This document shows, in pieces, positions 31,501-40,915 of a DNA stretch of 64,000 bases (position 1 is its first letter; the number at the start of each line of letters is the position of its first letter). The translations under genes and the position numbers were made by a program. A model generated the notes under the pieces. That model was not told the origin of the DNA, made no database searches, and saw nothing but the letters and a program-made list of their open reading frames with translations. The stretch covers positions 44,414,002 through 44,478,001 of the forward strand of contig OY759263.1 in assembly GCA_963662155.1 (NCBI GenBank), written 5' to 3'. The DNA comes from Lamellibrachia columna. Taxonomy: Eukaryota > Annelida > Polychaeta > Sabellida > Siboglinidae.

Positions 31501-34500
31501 ACATTGCAGGTAAATGAGCTGCGGGCCTAGCACGCCCGGCTTTATGTTGCTCGATCACACATCCTGCCATTGTGGGTGCAAATTTTTTTTTTTTTTTTAG
31601 CAATAGTCACTCATAGATCTTGTACAGAGGGAGACATTTTCATCTGTATTTGTTATATGTTTTTATTGAATACGTGATGTTCTGGCATTAAATGATCTAC
31701 GAGTTCACCCAAACCATGTCTTGTTTGTACTTATTGTGACATAGTCACTTGTTGGTTCGAGTAGTTTAGTTACACACCACATGATGGCAGCACCCAGGGT
31801 AATGTAATGTAATTTAGAGAATATAGTTAGTGAACTATTATTGCTATGATTATTTGTCCTGTAATTAGTTGTATTTACTGTGTAGGTAGTTGGTCTTATT
31901 ACTAATAATTCAGTTGTTTAAACATAAATTTTACCCTAGAGACAGGGGTCACGTGTGGTCAGTGGAAGGGGCCCTGCCTTTTAAGACATTCTTTAAGTCG
32001 TCTTTAAGTCGTCTTTTAAGTCGTCTTTTAAGACATCTTTTAAGACATCTTTTAAGACATTCTTTAAGTCGTCTTTTAAGACATCTTTTAAGACATCTTT
32101 TAAGTCATCTTTTGGGTCGTCTTTGTTATTGTGTTCAATGTCATCTGTTCTTTCACTTTTTAATTGTTGTTCTTAACGCTCTTGCATTTGGTTGTATTTT
32201 GAACTTTTGGTTGACAAGTTATACTTTGATGAGGTACCGAAGTTAGATCAGTAGTGCAAATTGTGCAAGGACTGAGAAACTTGATTTTGTATAATTTTAG
32301 TAGTTAAACTGTAATAAACGCAATCTTATCTTCAAATTTGCCTTACAGTGGTCTATTCTTAATTTAGGCATAAGCTTACCACCCACAGCCTACATTATAA
32401 TTATATGCTCCCCTGCCGTCATGGAGTATATGTACCTATGTGAATATTATATACTATAAATTTATACATGTGCGTATGTAAGGGTGTGCTGATAACTTCC
32501 TCTCTCCGTGTATGTATCTGTACATCAGCCTTTTTTATGCATATCAGCCGGTAGTGTATAATTCTAACTGCTGACATAACAGCAACTAAGGGAAGTTTCA
32601 TAGTTTTAATGCCAAAGTCATCACAGAATGGACGAAACCAAGGCTGACAAAATTACAAAGGTACACAAAGTTTTTCACGAGATGTATTGATCTGTCAAAT
32701 TCCCGCTTTTTGCAATTTCTGACAGCAAATATACACAGCAATTATGAGTAAAACATGACATATATAATGTTGTTAATTTAGATGTACGTTGAGAAAAAAA
32801 ATTCTGAGAATTTAAGCATTTTATTTATACAACCCTAAACCCTTAACTGCATATCAGTCAACCAATAAAAATTCTTGTATACTGGTCAGCGTCAAATTCA
32901 ACTTACTTAAAGTCTTAATAGAATATGGCGTTTAAAAAAAATCTGAAGAAACATTTTGTGCAAGAGATCGATAATCCTGATATACCAATGCACTAGCAGT
33001 TACTTCATCAATTCAATGCAAACAAATTATTATAAAAGTTTTCAGTGAAAAACTGTTAATATAATAAAGATTATTTACTAGCTACGGTTGAATTTAGGAA
33101 TGGCTTGAATTTGCATTCCTATTAATGGTTGCAGTGTCGGCGGAGGATGCTACGACTATGCATGGACACCATGCCAGCAACATGTCATTGTGCAAGATGA
33201 TGTAATGTTTCTGAGGAGACACCTGGACAGAGACAGTGAAGCTACTCACGGGAAGCTCTTTCGTGCCCTTCTTCTGTGGCGGCAACTGCAAACCAACATA
33301 TGTTGTACATTCAATTAAAGATCATTTGTGCAAAACCATTAGTGCATATACTTCTACCAAGCACAAATGTTAAGCTATGGGGCTTTGTAAGTATAAAAAA
33401 CAATAATAAAAAAATTGGATATGGGTGGGTGGGTCAAGGTTCCACTTGTATAAAAAATAGGAAAGTTATGTTTTAAGTATTTTTTCCCTGGCTAAAATTG
33501 TGCAATAACTGGCTTTTCATTCACTGCACTGACAATGCGAGTACATACCGTGACTCTGATTTTTCAATTTGTTTTATTTTTGGATAGGGGTGTGTGTCGG
33601 TGGGGTCAATCCTATCGAATTTTTTTTAAATTTACAACTAAGTCTTCAAGTACATGTACAACTAACCAAGATGCCTGGCATTGTACGGGAGAAAGGGCAG
33701 CCACTGCACCAGCTTATGACTCCTTGCAGTACCCAGTCAAGTTTTGAAATTGTTTTAATGTACAAACCACCCCCATGAGCCCCCGGGTGCACCTGCACAA
33801 TTTAAGACACATATATGCAAAACTGTTGCAGATATGAGGGAACACACAAACACAGACCGCATCACAAACTACTTTATAGTATAAAATATAAATAGCAAAG
33901 ACTACGTACTGGTGATATGGGCTGGTCTATGGTGAAGCTCATGGACACGTCTGACTCCCGATGTAGAAGGTGGGACGGAAGTGCCCCTGACTTCCCTGTG
34001 GACTCAGGGGTCGTCTCATAATCTGTATCAGCCACGAGAGAGAAAGCAGGGGAAATTCACATGCAGCAGAACACACTGGTAATGCATATATCAAAATTAA
34101 GCTTTATTCTGAGAATTAATGCACTTTCACTTCATTCTGTGGCCCAGTATTGATGAAGTGCACATTTGTTATACAATGATATGGACCAGATTTGTGTCAT
34201 CATACATTATGTCATGGCTAGTGGACACAGATCACTATTTATTTTTCCATGATGTTTCCTCAACTTCAGTCCCTGTTTTGCACTCTGCTGACCTTTATTC
34301 CCTGTTTTGTACTCTACTGACCTTTCCCTAAGCCTTGTACGAATGTGCTTCGGTCAATGCGAGCAGCACTGTGATCTACCTTCCTTCGTAGTACCACTCT
34401 GTTGCATGCAGAATTTCCCCCCATTCTGCCATCTGAAGGCAGACTGCACACTTCTGACCGTTGTGTTGCCGTTGAGGCACTGCTGCAAGTTTGGGGGCAA

Positions 34501-37500
34501 CTTTCTCGCTGTAAGTAAATGGCTACAGTTAATTTCAATGAGCTGCTGCTGAAATAGCATTAAACATTCAAACAATTAACTTATTTTATCAAATATATAA
34601 ATATAAGTCCGCTACATAATATATTGAGAGTAAATATTATAAAGATTATCTATAGGTCAAAAATGCATTGGAATAACAACATTGCAAAAAACTAGCCATA
34701 AAACAATCAGCTATCATCACAAGTATTGCATTAGTCTGAAACTGGCATTTCAATATGCCACTTTTACTAGGCAGACAAAAAGCACCACACAAAATAAATA
34801 TATTCAGATTGTGATCTGAATATATTTATTTTGTGTGGTGCTTTTTGAGCCATGGGGCTCTCAAATTGTCATCCCACACATCTATGTGTGAGTTTTTTCA
34901 GCCCTCCCAAATTTTTTTTACCGTTATTTTTAATAGGTGTTCCAGGAATGTCTATGCCTCTCTTGGTGAACAACGGTTGATTTTTGACAATTTTACGATC
35001 GATCCTAAGAAGTTCCCATGAAAAATAAGTTGCTATTGTCATCGAAGTGACTTGCCTATAGGTGTGATAATAGTTGACTAATTCTAAATTATTATTATGT
35101 GATAGTAGTTAACTATTTCTAGATTATTATTATGTGATAATAGTTGATTAATTCTAGATTATTATTATTATACATTTGTAATGCGCCATGTGTCCAGGTT
35201 AAGAATCTGTTTAAAGGCGCCAACAAGATAATACTAAGTTAAGTTGATGCATCAGATAAACATTAAGTTAAGCAGATAAGTTAAATAAAAACAAGTTAAA
35301 TAAATAATAGGATAAATAAATAAAATGTTCTGCACAAAAGATATATGTTTTAACAGTGTCTTGAATGCCACAGCGGAGTTGGATCCCTGACTGGCCCACC
35401 TGTGGTGCTGGAGTGGAGAAGACGGCTCGGACGTCCACCTTCTGTTTATACTGTGCCTTTTGTTTCTTGCGAATCGTTGCATTGAGGGTGTCTATCCTCT
35501 TCTTGACGACAGCAACCTGGTCTTCCGTCAACCCCACGGTACCACAGGTGACATCCTCATCGTCCAGCAGCGTCCCCTCTAGCAATAAACAAGGGTGGGG
35601 TACACTACTGGGGCAATCTCAGGGTAATTAACTTTATGGTTGCCAACAACCCCCAGGACGACATCACAAGAATCACAGCATATTTAAGAAACATTTAAAG
35701 ACACATTTTTCCTAAATTAACGTGATTGTGTCACTTTACCTGTGTTTTTAATGACCTGTGATATATTAATATTTAATTGTAATTTTTTATACTTACAATT
35801 TTTATAGATTTATTAACTGTTTTAATCAGCTCTTCTATGTTATATTGTTTACTTTTTACTTAAATATATAAATAATTCCTGCAATTTTAAATAAAGCTCC
35901 TGAGGGCATTTAATTTTAAGTGCATTCAGACACGTTATACATTCCTATTACATTTATTACATCTAGGGCATGGCAAACAATTTCAGTTTGTTTTATTTCA
36001 CCCGATGCTTTATTCAGTGATGAGATATAATTAACCATTATCGTGTATCTATCTTAAAACCCCCCCAGACCTCCACACACACATCCACATCATATACAAT
36101 TCAAAAGCTTAATGTCTCCCTGTCAAAATGAGGTATGATGTGGAGCTGTTAAGTGAAATATAGAGAGATGGTCAAACAAGGTCACTATCAAATGATGAAT
36201 ATCTGAAATTGTGCAATTCTGCAAGCATTATCAAATCATAATGGGTCTATATGATAGGTGTAAATTTATTGTACATAATTATATACCACTGGAAAACTCC
36301 CCATGAAATTGAGATAAGAAATAATCTCCCGACACAGTTCCCCAGATACCAGCAGACTCGTTCCTGAACAACTGAGTACAACAGACTGACTGAAGTAACA
36401 CCTTACATGTTGCGGGACCATGAGTTTGGACGAAGTTATTACAAAAATCAAAATGAAGTAAGAGGGCATGTGTACATGCGTAGCTGTTCTTATCAGTCTT
36501 TTGACGTACTTTGCTATGAATATCTGTGAAATCTTAAGAAAGTGTGTGTGTGTGTGTGGACTGTGTGCGTGCGTGTGTGCATGCTTGTGTGTTGAGCGTG
36601 TGTTTGTGTGTATGTGCATGCGTGCAATGCTGTGCATATACGTTGTCTGTGTGTGTGTGTGAATGTGAGTGTACATGTGTGAGTGTGTACATGTATGTGT
36701 AAATGGAAAATATATGTCATTACACAACCGTGTATGTTCTTAAACAACTTTCAGACCTGACCAACTTTCCCATATATTATTCTGATTTTAAAGATTTTTG
36801 GAGGTATACGGCCGTATCTTGCTTGACAAACTGATTGTGGTTAAAGCCAAGCTTGAAGTGGTGAAACCTAGCAGATTTTGTTTGGTGTAGGAATATTAGC
36901 CTGACAGATGGAGGCACTCAATCATAGTCACAACGCTATAGCCAATTAACCAATGAAAAGTGTTGTACAGATACAGATTTAAACGGCTTTATACAGAATT
37001 TCAAGTAAAAAATACAGATATAAACCAATGAATGTGTCAGGTTTGTACTTTGTAAGAAAGAAAGTGGCTCAGCATGCTACATTTGACAACCTTGCGCTAC
37101 AGGCATAACTTACTTGCGTCACTGTTAAAAAAACAATAAGCCTGACCTGGTTCTTACAAGCCGCAGATTGTAACTGCTATCTATAATCTCAAGCACATTC
37201 TGGGCTGTTTGCAACATTTTGGCCACTCCGGTGTGGGAGAATAAACTCAGCTAGGAGAATAAACTCAAAGCTACACGGTCTGTTTGTGTCTCAGAAACAA
37301 TGACTCAAGGAATCTTGTGAGACTCCATTTAAATTCTCCAAAAAGATTGGACAAATTGTTATTTTAATGTTAAAGAAATATAGTAACAAACCTTCAAGGG
37401 GAGTTGCGAGATGTTCCAAGCCAGCGTCTTTCAGCCAACATAGTTCCTCCTCACCCTCTGAAACACAGATAACAACATGGGAACATGGTTAGATATAATA

Positions 37501-39627
37501 GTGATAATGGTAACGTTTTAAACGGCACCTGTGTCTGCCTACAACAGGAAACTGTTAACTTACTCCATTGTGTCCTTGCGTGGTATTTGGCAGAATTAAC
37601 TGAACCGCATCATGGATGCTTCTGCCGAGAGCCCGTATCTCATATGCTTGAGAGATGTTAGGTTATGCATTTACCCATGTGTGTGATCTTTTACTCCCCC
37701 TGGCACAGACAGCAGATAGAAGGGACCAACAGCTTGAAGAAAAAGGTAAAGGTGCGTTCTTATATAGCATGGTATCCAGTCCTTGGGACTGCTCAAAGCG
37801 CTTTACACTTCACCCCCTGGCAGACCTGTTCATTCCAACCTAACTCGACTTCTCTGAGAAGCATTCAACCATGCTGCAATTACTGCGCGAAGACTATTCG
37901 TTCAGATATTCACCTATTTCTGTAACCAGGTAGTCATTTATACACCTGAGTGAACTGTGGCAACTTGGGATGAACGAAACTGCCAAAGCTTTGATACAGC
38001 AGCAAGAGGTTTTGAACCCAGGTTCTCTCGATTTAGGGCCCAACGTTCTAACCACTATGCTACCGTGTCCCACTGAAGTATCCTTTCCAAGAGGATTTGA
38101 ACCCAGGTTCTCTCAATTTAGGGCCCAACGTTCTAACCACTATGCTACCGCGTCCCACTGAAGTATCCTTTCCAAGAGACCAATGCAATATTATGGGGTG
38201 AATGAAATTGCTTAAGCTTCAAATCCAGAAGCTGATATACCCAAAATGAGTAAACCCCATTTATCATTAGCCAGGTCATTGTATCAACAAGTTTCATATG
38301 AAAAATTAGAATGGGCCTGTGAAAAGATCTTAAGATACAGCAATTTAAAGTGATTTTTAGGCAGTTTTCACTCAATTTCATGTTGTCCACAATGGTCATA
38401 GAGTGCTGATTTTGGTCTTAAAATAAAACCAAGACATTGCCCTATCTGTATATGTGCACCATGTGGCAATTTTTATTATTTTATTTTATTATTATTGTTT
38501 TATTATTATTAATATTTTATTGCAAAGGTCACTGACTTTGACATTTGACCTTGATATACCCAAAATGAGTAAACTCCAATTTTGAAAAAAAAAACTGGTC
38601 ATTAGGAAGGTCATTTGGCATAAGTCAATTTCCATACAGGTCTAACATGTGTGCCAAATTTAAATAAAATCGGAGGGGGGGTCAAGAACATTTTGGCTTT
38701 TTATGGTTGATTTCATATGGAATGACCCAATTATCTTGTTTTGACTTTTTTGTAGATACTGCCTTTTGCCTTTGCATTGCAGTAAAATGAGTAATGTTAC
38801 ATGTACAGACTAGTCCAACAATCACAATTCATGTATATTTTCTCTCAAGACTGTCATTTGTCCCAGATTGTGTCCATGTTGTGTTGACAGCAAACCAACA
38901 AAAATGGTAACACAGGAGAAAACATAACAGCTACTTGTAAAATATGCAATAACTCTAAAACTATTTAAATCATAAATATAAATTTCACATGGGTAAAAAA
39001 ACATGTGTGCCAGATTTAATTAAAATTGGAGGGGGTCAATAATTTTGTTGGTTGATTTCATATGGAACGACCAGATTTGCCTTTTAAAGTTTTTCTCTGC
39101 CAGCATGTTGTGGCCGTGTCCCATTTTTATACGGATTAGCTTCAAATGGAAAATCATAACACAAATATAGATTTATGACAAAATAATAGTGGTAAAATAC
39201 TTTTGATGCAAAATGGATTTCGTTTGATCTAAGTATATTTTGTAGCCTCATAGATGGCAACAAGTGATTGGAATCAGAATGCTTTTGGCTGATTAAACAA
39301 TGAAAAATTTTATACAGATTCAAACGGCGTTATGCAGAATTTCAAGTCAAAAATACAGATTTCAACCAGATGATGTAGAATTTTGCATCAAAAACACGGA
39401 TTGCAACCAAAAAAATTCAGAATTTTATCTCAAAAATACAGATTTCAACCCCTAAATTGTGGCAGGTCTGAAAGGTAATACGTACCATCAGGAGGTTTTG
39501 AGAGTTCATCATCAGAACCATGGATGTCGGGCTCCTCCGCACTGGTGCTCTTCTCAATGTCTTTAATCTCCTTGAAGTATTCCTCAAACTCCTTTGGATC
39601 GTTAGATTCCTCTGTCTTGGTTGCCAT
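22456..39627 (-). CDS. Rho GTPase-activating protein, ARHGAP18/28/40 (conundrum) group
   Basis: Coding exons in gene order: 39627-39486, 37457-37392, 35578-35400, 34482-34380, 34022-33910, 33285-33250, 31456-31294, 30613-30516, 30095-30018, 29057-28898, 28351-28269, 27448-27242, 24999-24931, 24171-24035, 22963-22890, 22550-22456. All are GT-AG and in phase: 1803 bp, 600 codons (human ARHGAP18 about 663). The RhoGAP domain spans about 268-470: FGVPL at 272, GILRVPG with arginine finger R317, KQFLRELP at 356-363, and MAPNLF with N436. The N-terminus is acidic and has CWLKDAGL (54-61). The C-terminus ends in the family's EVGGNIGE and LDLYTVNP blocks. It would stimulate GTP hydrolysis by Rho at the cytoskeleton. 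ATG 39627 has G at -3 and +4 and an upstream in-frame stop. Exact orthology within the group is open. Confidence 0.93.
22573..22690. repeat. 30-bp minisatellite in last RhoGAP intron
   Basis: About four purine-rich units around GAAATATAGAATGAGAGGGA, spaced 30 bp apart. Confidence 0.75.
23199..24026. repeat. 27-bp minisatellite, about 30 units, against a splice donor
   Basis: The consensus contains CTTTCACTACAACTTTGTGG plus TGTCCAG (27 bp), with some units shortened (CTTTGTCTCCAG). The array ends 8 bp before the GT of the donor of exon 14 (24034/24033), so the start of this intron is satellite. Because 27 is divisible by 3, long open frames appear on both strands; they are not genes. Confidence 0.9.
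24160..24595. repeat. 45-bp minisatellite containing copies of a 3' splice site
   Basis: Nine to ten units around GCATCACCCTAACAACACAC followed by ATCACCATACATTACACACATCACA. The edge unit overlaps exon 14: its acceptor and first ten exon bases are on the minus strand GTTGTCAG/GGTGATGCTG. Most other units keep GTTGTTAG/GGTGATGCTG. Confidence 0.85.
24638..24890 (-). mobile_element. tRNA-derived SINE in RhoGAP intron 13
   Basis: On the minus strand: GGGACACCGTGGCACTAGAA (A-box region), a B-box GTTCGAATCC, then body and tail motifs shared with other copies (CTGAGTGAACTG... on plus). About 250 bp. The B-box is close to the RNA polymerase III consensus. Confidence 0.8.
25245..25578. repeat. 29-bp minisatellite
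   Basis: About eleven units of GGAGTGATATGTCACCACTG plus ACAATGTAC, with small indels. It lies in the same intron as the 40-bp array that starts 70 bp further on. Confidence 0.85.
25645..27058. repeat. 40-bp minisatellite, about 35 units
   Basis: The unit is GCACCTACAAGAGAGGACAC followed by ACATGTCACCAGGAACAGAG. Variants differ at three sites (GCACC/GTACC, GGACAC/GGGCAC, AGGAAC/ATGAAC). The rare ATGAATGG variant occurs at 26291 and 26731, exactly 11 units apart. Confidence 0.95.
27461..27585. repeat. 25-bp minisatellite beside a splice acceptor
   Basis: Five units around GCATTGTGGGTAAACACGGA (starts at 27463, 27488, 27513, 27538, 27569). The array begins about 12 bp from the acceptor of RhoGAP exon 12 (27448), so it replaces much of the usual branch-point region. 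Confidence 0.8.
27588..28230 (-). mobile_element. degraded SINE fragments in RhoGAP intron 11
   Basis: AAGGTTTGAAACGACAGCAAG and GATTTGAACCC at 27590-27632, and TCTCGATTAAGAGTCCAATA with TTTTAACCATCACACTAC at 28190-28218, match separate parts of the SINE at 37745-38175. The DNA between them is AT-rich and unassigned. Confidence 0.45.
28595..28690. repeat. dispersed repeat, copy 1 (second copy about 51457-51550)
   Basis: TATATAACCTGTT, TGCATGGT(A/T)GCATAG/GG and AAACTAAC(A/G)GGTG occur in the same order in both places. Class unknown. Confidence 0.55.
29343..29560. repeat. 22-bp minisatellite
   Basis: About nine units of CATATCACACTGATGTCACA plus AA, the last ones diverged (GCATTGACGTCACAAACATG). 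It lies in the RhoGAP intron between exons 9 and 10. Confidence 0.9.
31975..32115. repeat. 12-bp minisatellite
   Basis: About eleven units of CTTTTAAGTCGT or CTTTTAAGACAT, in the RhoGAP intron between exons 6 and 7. Confidence 0.9.
33370..33640 (+). repeat. dispersed repeat, copy 2 (first copy 21540-21710)
   Basis: Shares TTGGATATGGGTG-like, CTTTTCATTCACTGCACTG and GGTGGGGTCAATCCTATC segments with the first copy, in the same order and strand. Confidence 0.55.
34776..34847. repeat. perfect 34-bp inverted repeat with 4-bp loop
   Basis: The left arm 34776-34809 and right arm 34814-34847 are exact reverse complements, with TGTG between. It lies in the RhoGAP intron between exons 3 and 4, so it would fold as a hairpin in the pre-mRNA. 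Confidence 0.9.
36545..36690. repeat. GT-rich compound microsatellite
   Basis: Alternating GT/GC/GTAT runs in the RhoGAP intron between exons 2 and 3. Confidence 0.85.
36950..37045. repeat. dispersed repeat, copy 1 (second copy 39290-39390)
   Basis: GATTAAACAATGAAAA-like start, ACAGAT(A/T)CAGATTTAAACGGC, ATGCAGAATTTCAAGT and AAAATACAGAT are shared with the second copy. At 39310-39460 the AAAATACAGATTTCAACC part is further repeated three to four times. Confidence 0.55.
37745..38175 (-). mobile_element. tRNA-derived SINE with tandemly duplicated head
   Basis: Best copy of the family. On the minus strand the head has an A-box GGTAGCATAGTGGTTAGAA and a B-box-like CTGGGTTCAAAACC. A body and a tail GTGAAGTGTAAAGCGCTTTG...GGATACCATGCTATATAA follow. 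The head (38004-38088) is repeated at 38089-38173 with an 85-bp period and very few differences. It sits in RhoGAP intron 1 as numbered by coding exons. Confidence 0.85.
38176..39080. repeat. AT-rich intron segment with duplicated pieces
   Basis: GATATACCCAAAATGAGTAAAC occurs near 38236 and 38553. CATGTGTGCCA(A/G)ATTTAA and TTGATTTCATATGGAA occur near 38646-38723 and 39002-39067. These are probably pieces of one dispersed element. Confidence 0.5.
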
Positions 39628-39695
39628 GCCAGTAGTCACGCATCGGTGGCACTGTCATTCACTGCGTGCAGAACATGTCATCACAGTGGCGATAT
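39628..39695 (-). promoter_or_regulatory. RhoGAP 5' UTR with upstream ATGs and a candidate splice acceptor
   Basis: ACTTCTAG on the minus strand ends at 39696 after a T-rich tract, a good acceptor for a 5' UTR intron. Between it and the start codon are upstream ATGs opening frames of about 9, 5 and 18 codons. The last overlaps the main ATG in another frame. Confidence 0.45.
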
Positions 39696-39934
39696 CTAGA
39701 AGTAAAAAAAAATAGCCATAAGTATAAATACAGACAAGTTGACTGTTTCCGATGGTAGGTTCTGCCCGAAGCAAGTAGACTATACTTGGTGTTGACATGG
39801 TTCAGTGCACATCATTAAGTGTTCAATAGATACAACAACTGGTCATTGTATGATGTCTGGAGGTCAGTCTAGTGACTCATATGTCTTAATAACTTATTAA
39901 AACTATACATGGCTAGGCTCATACGACTGCTGCC

Positions 39935-40050
39935 TGCTCGTGACTGCCAACACGAACAAACCCTCCATCCCTCGTGGTTGTCAACACGAACAAACTCTCC
40001 ATCCCTCGTGGCTGTCAACACGAACAAACTCTCCATTCCAGTCACTTCTC
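39935..40050. repeat. 34-bp tandem repeat, three units
   Basis: TCAACACGAACAAACTCTCC and ATCCCTCGTGGCTG repeat at a 34-bp spacing (anchors at 39951, 39985, 40019). Confidence 0.8.
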
Positions 40051-40300
40051 TCTTGCTGCAACAACTCATTCGAATTCACTCCCTGTTAGTGTTAGGTCAG
40101 AAGGAAACAGTACAATTTTGCCGTCATCTGATGACTTAACTTTTAAACTCTCCTTAGCTGTCCTGTGTATCCATCCATATCTTGACAACTATTGCACTCT
40201 ATATAGATTTGTAGGACCAACCTCCCACTTCCTGCCACACCCCATCTATGTCACCCCCCTTTTTTGTTCTTCGTCCCTTGTTTCCATGCCCTATGTATAA

Positions 40301-40377
40301 ATATTTACATTTCTTGAAAATAAATAACATTTGCCATTTTCAGACCATTTGCTCAATTTGTTTAGATAATTTTATAA
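40301..40377 (-). mobile_element. CR1-like LINE fragment
   Basis: ATTTACATTTCTTGAAAAT...AACATTTGCCATTTTCAGACCATTT aligns by eye with 5580-5656 of the LINE in the same orientation (its RT region). Confidence 0.65.
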
Positions 40378-40734
40378 AGCTTGTTTACCTAAGTAAAGTT
40401 AAGTAATTTGTTTGTTTATCTAAAGTGTTTATCAAACTTAGCTTATAATGATACATTTACTTCACAATAGTGGAATCAGCTGAACACTGAAGTCGAGAAC
40501 AATAGCATGTGGTCAGAGCAAACCTGCCATGACCAAGGGTAAATGTGTAATCATGAGATTATCATACCCCCAACTGCGAAATGTGCCAATGGGCCAACAG
40601 CACACAGGTAAACTTGTCAACATAGAGGAAGGGTTTCTGATTACTTGACTAACAGTCGCCACAGAGTAGGGGTCACTACAATCCTTCTGCATCAGTGAAG
40701 TTCACGTTTAGCGTCTCCACAAAATGCCTAAATA

Positions 40735-40915
40735 TTATCTTAAAATTCCCTCCTCGATTCATTTAGCTCACAGTGAATCATTCATTACATTTAAATATGT
40801 AGTGTGAGAACAGTTTAAGTAATAAACACAGTCGGTTTAATAAATAAATGCATCCTTTTTTAAAATCATCGAAAGAATTTACTTTGATTGTTAGGTTTGG
40901 TAACTGGTGGAAGTG
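40735..40915. repeat. dispersed repeat (other copies about 51655-51820 and 57660-57830)
   Basis: Shared order: CTCCTC(G)ATTCATTTAGCTCA, GTGTGAG(A/C)A(C)AGTTTAAGTAA, CAAATCATTGAAAGAAT-like, TTGTTAG(G/A)T(T/C)TGGTAA. The last segment runs directly into the 45-bp array. Confidence 0.6.

Larger units (their letters stand above)
22600..39485 (-). other. introns of the RhoGAP gene
   Basis: Fifteen introns, from about 220 bp to 2.2 kb. Many contain a private tandem array, listed separately. Stretches with nothing recognised: 29561-30017, 30096-30515, 30614-31293, 32116-33249, 35579-36500, 36701-37391. Confidence 0.7.
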
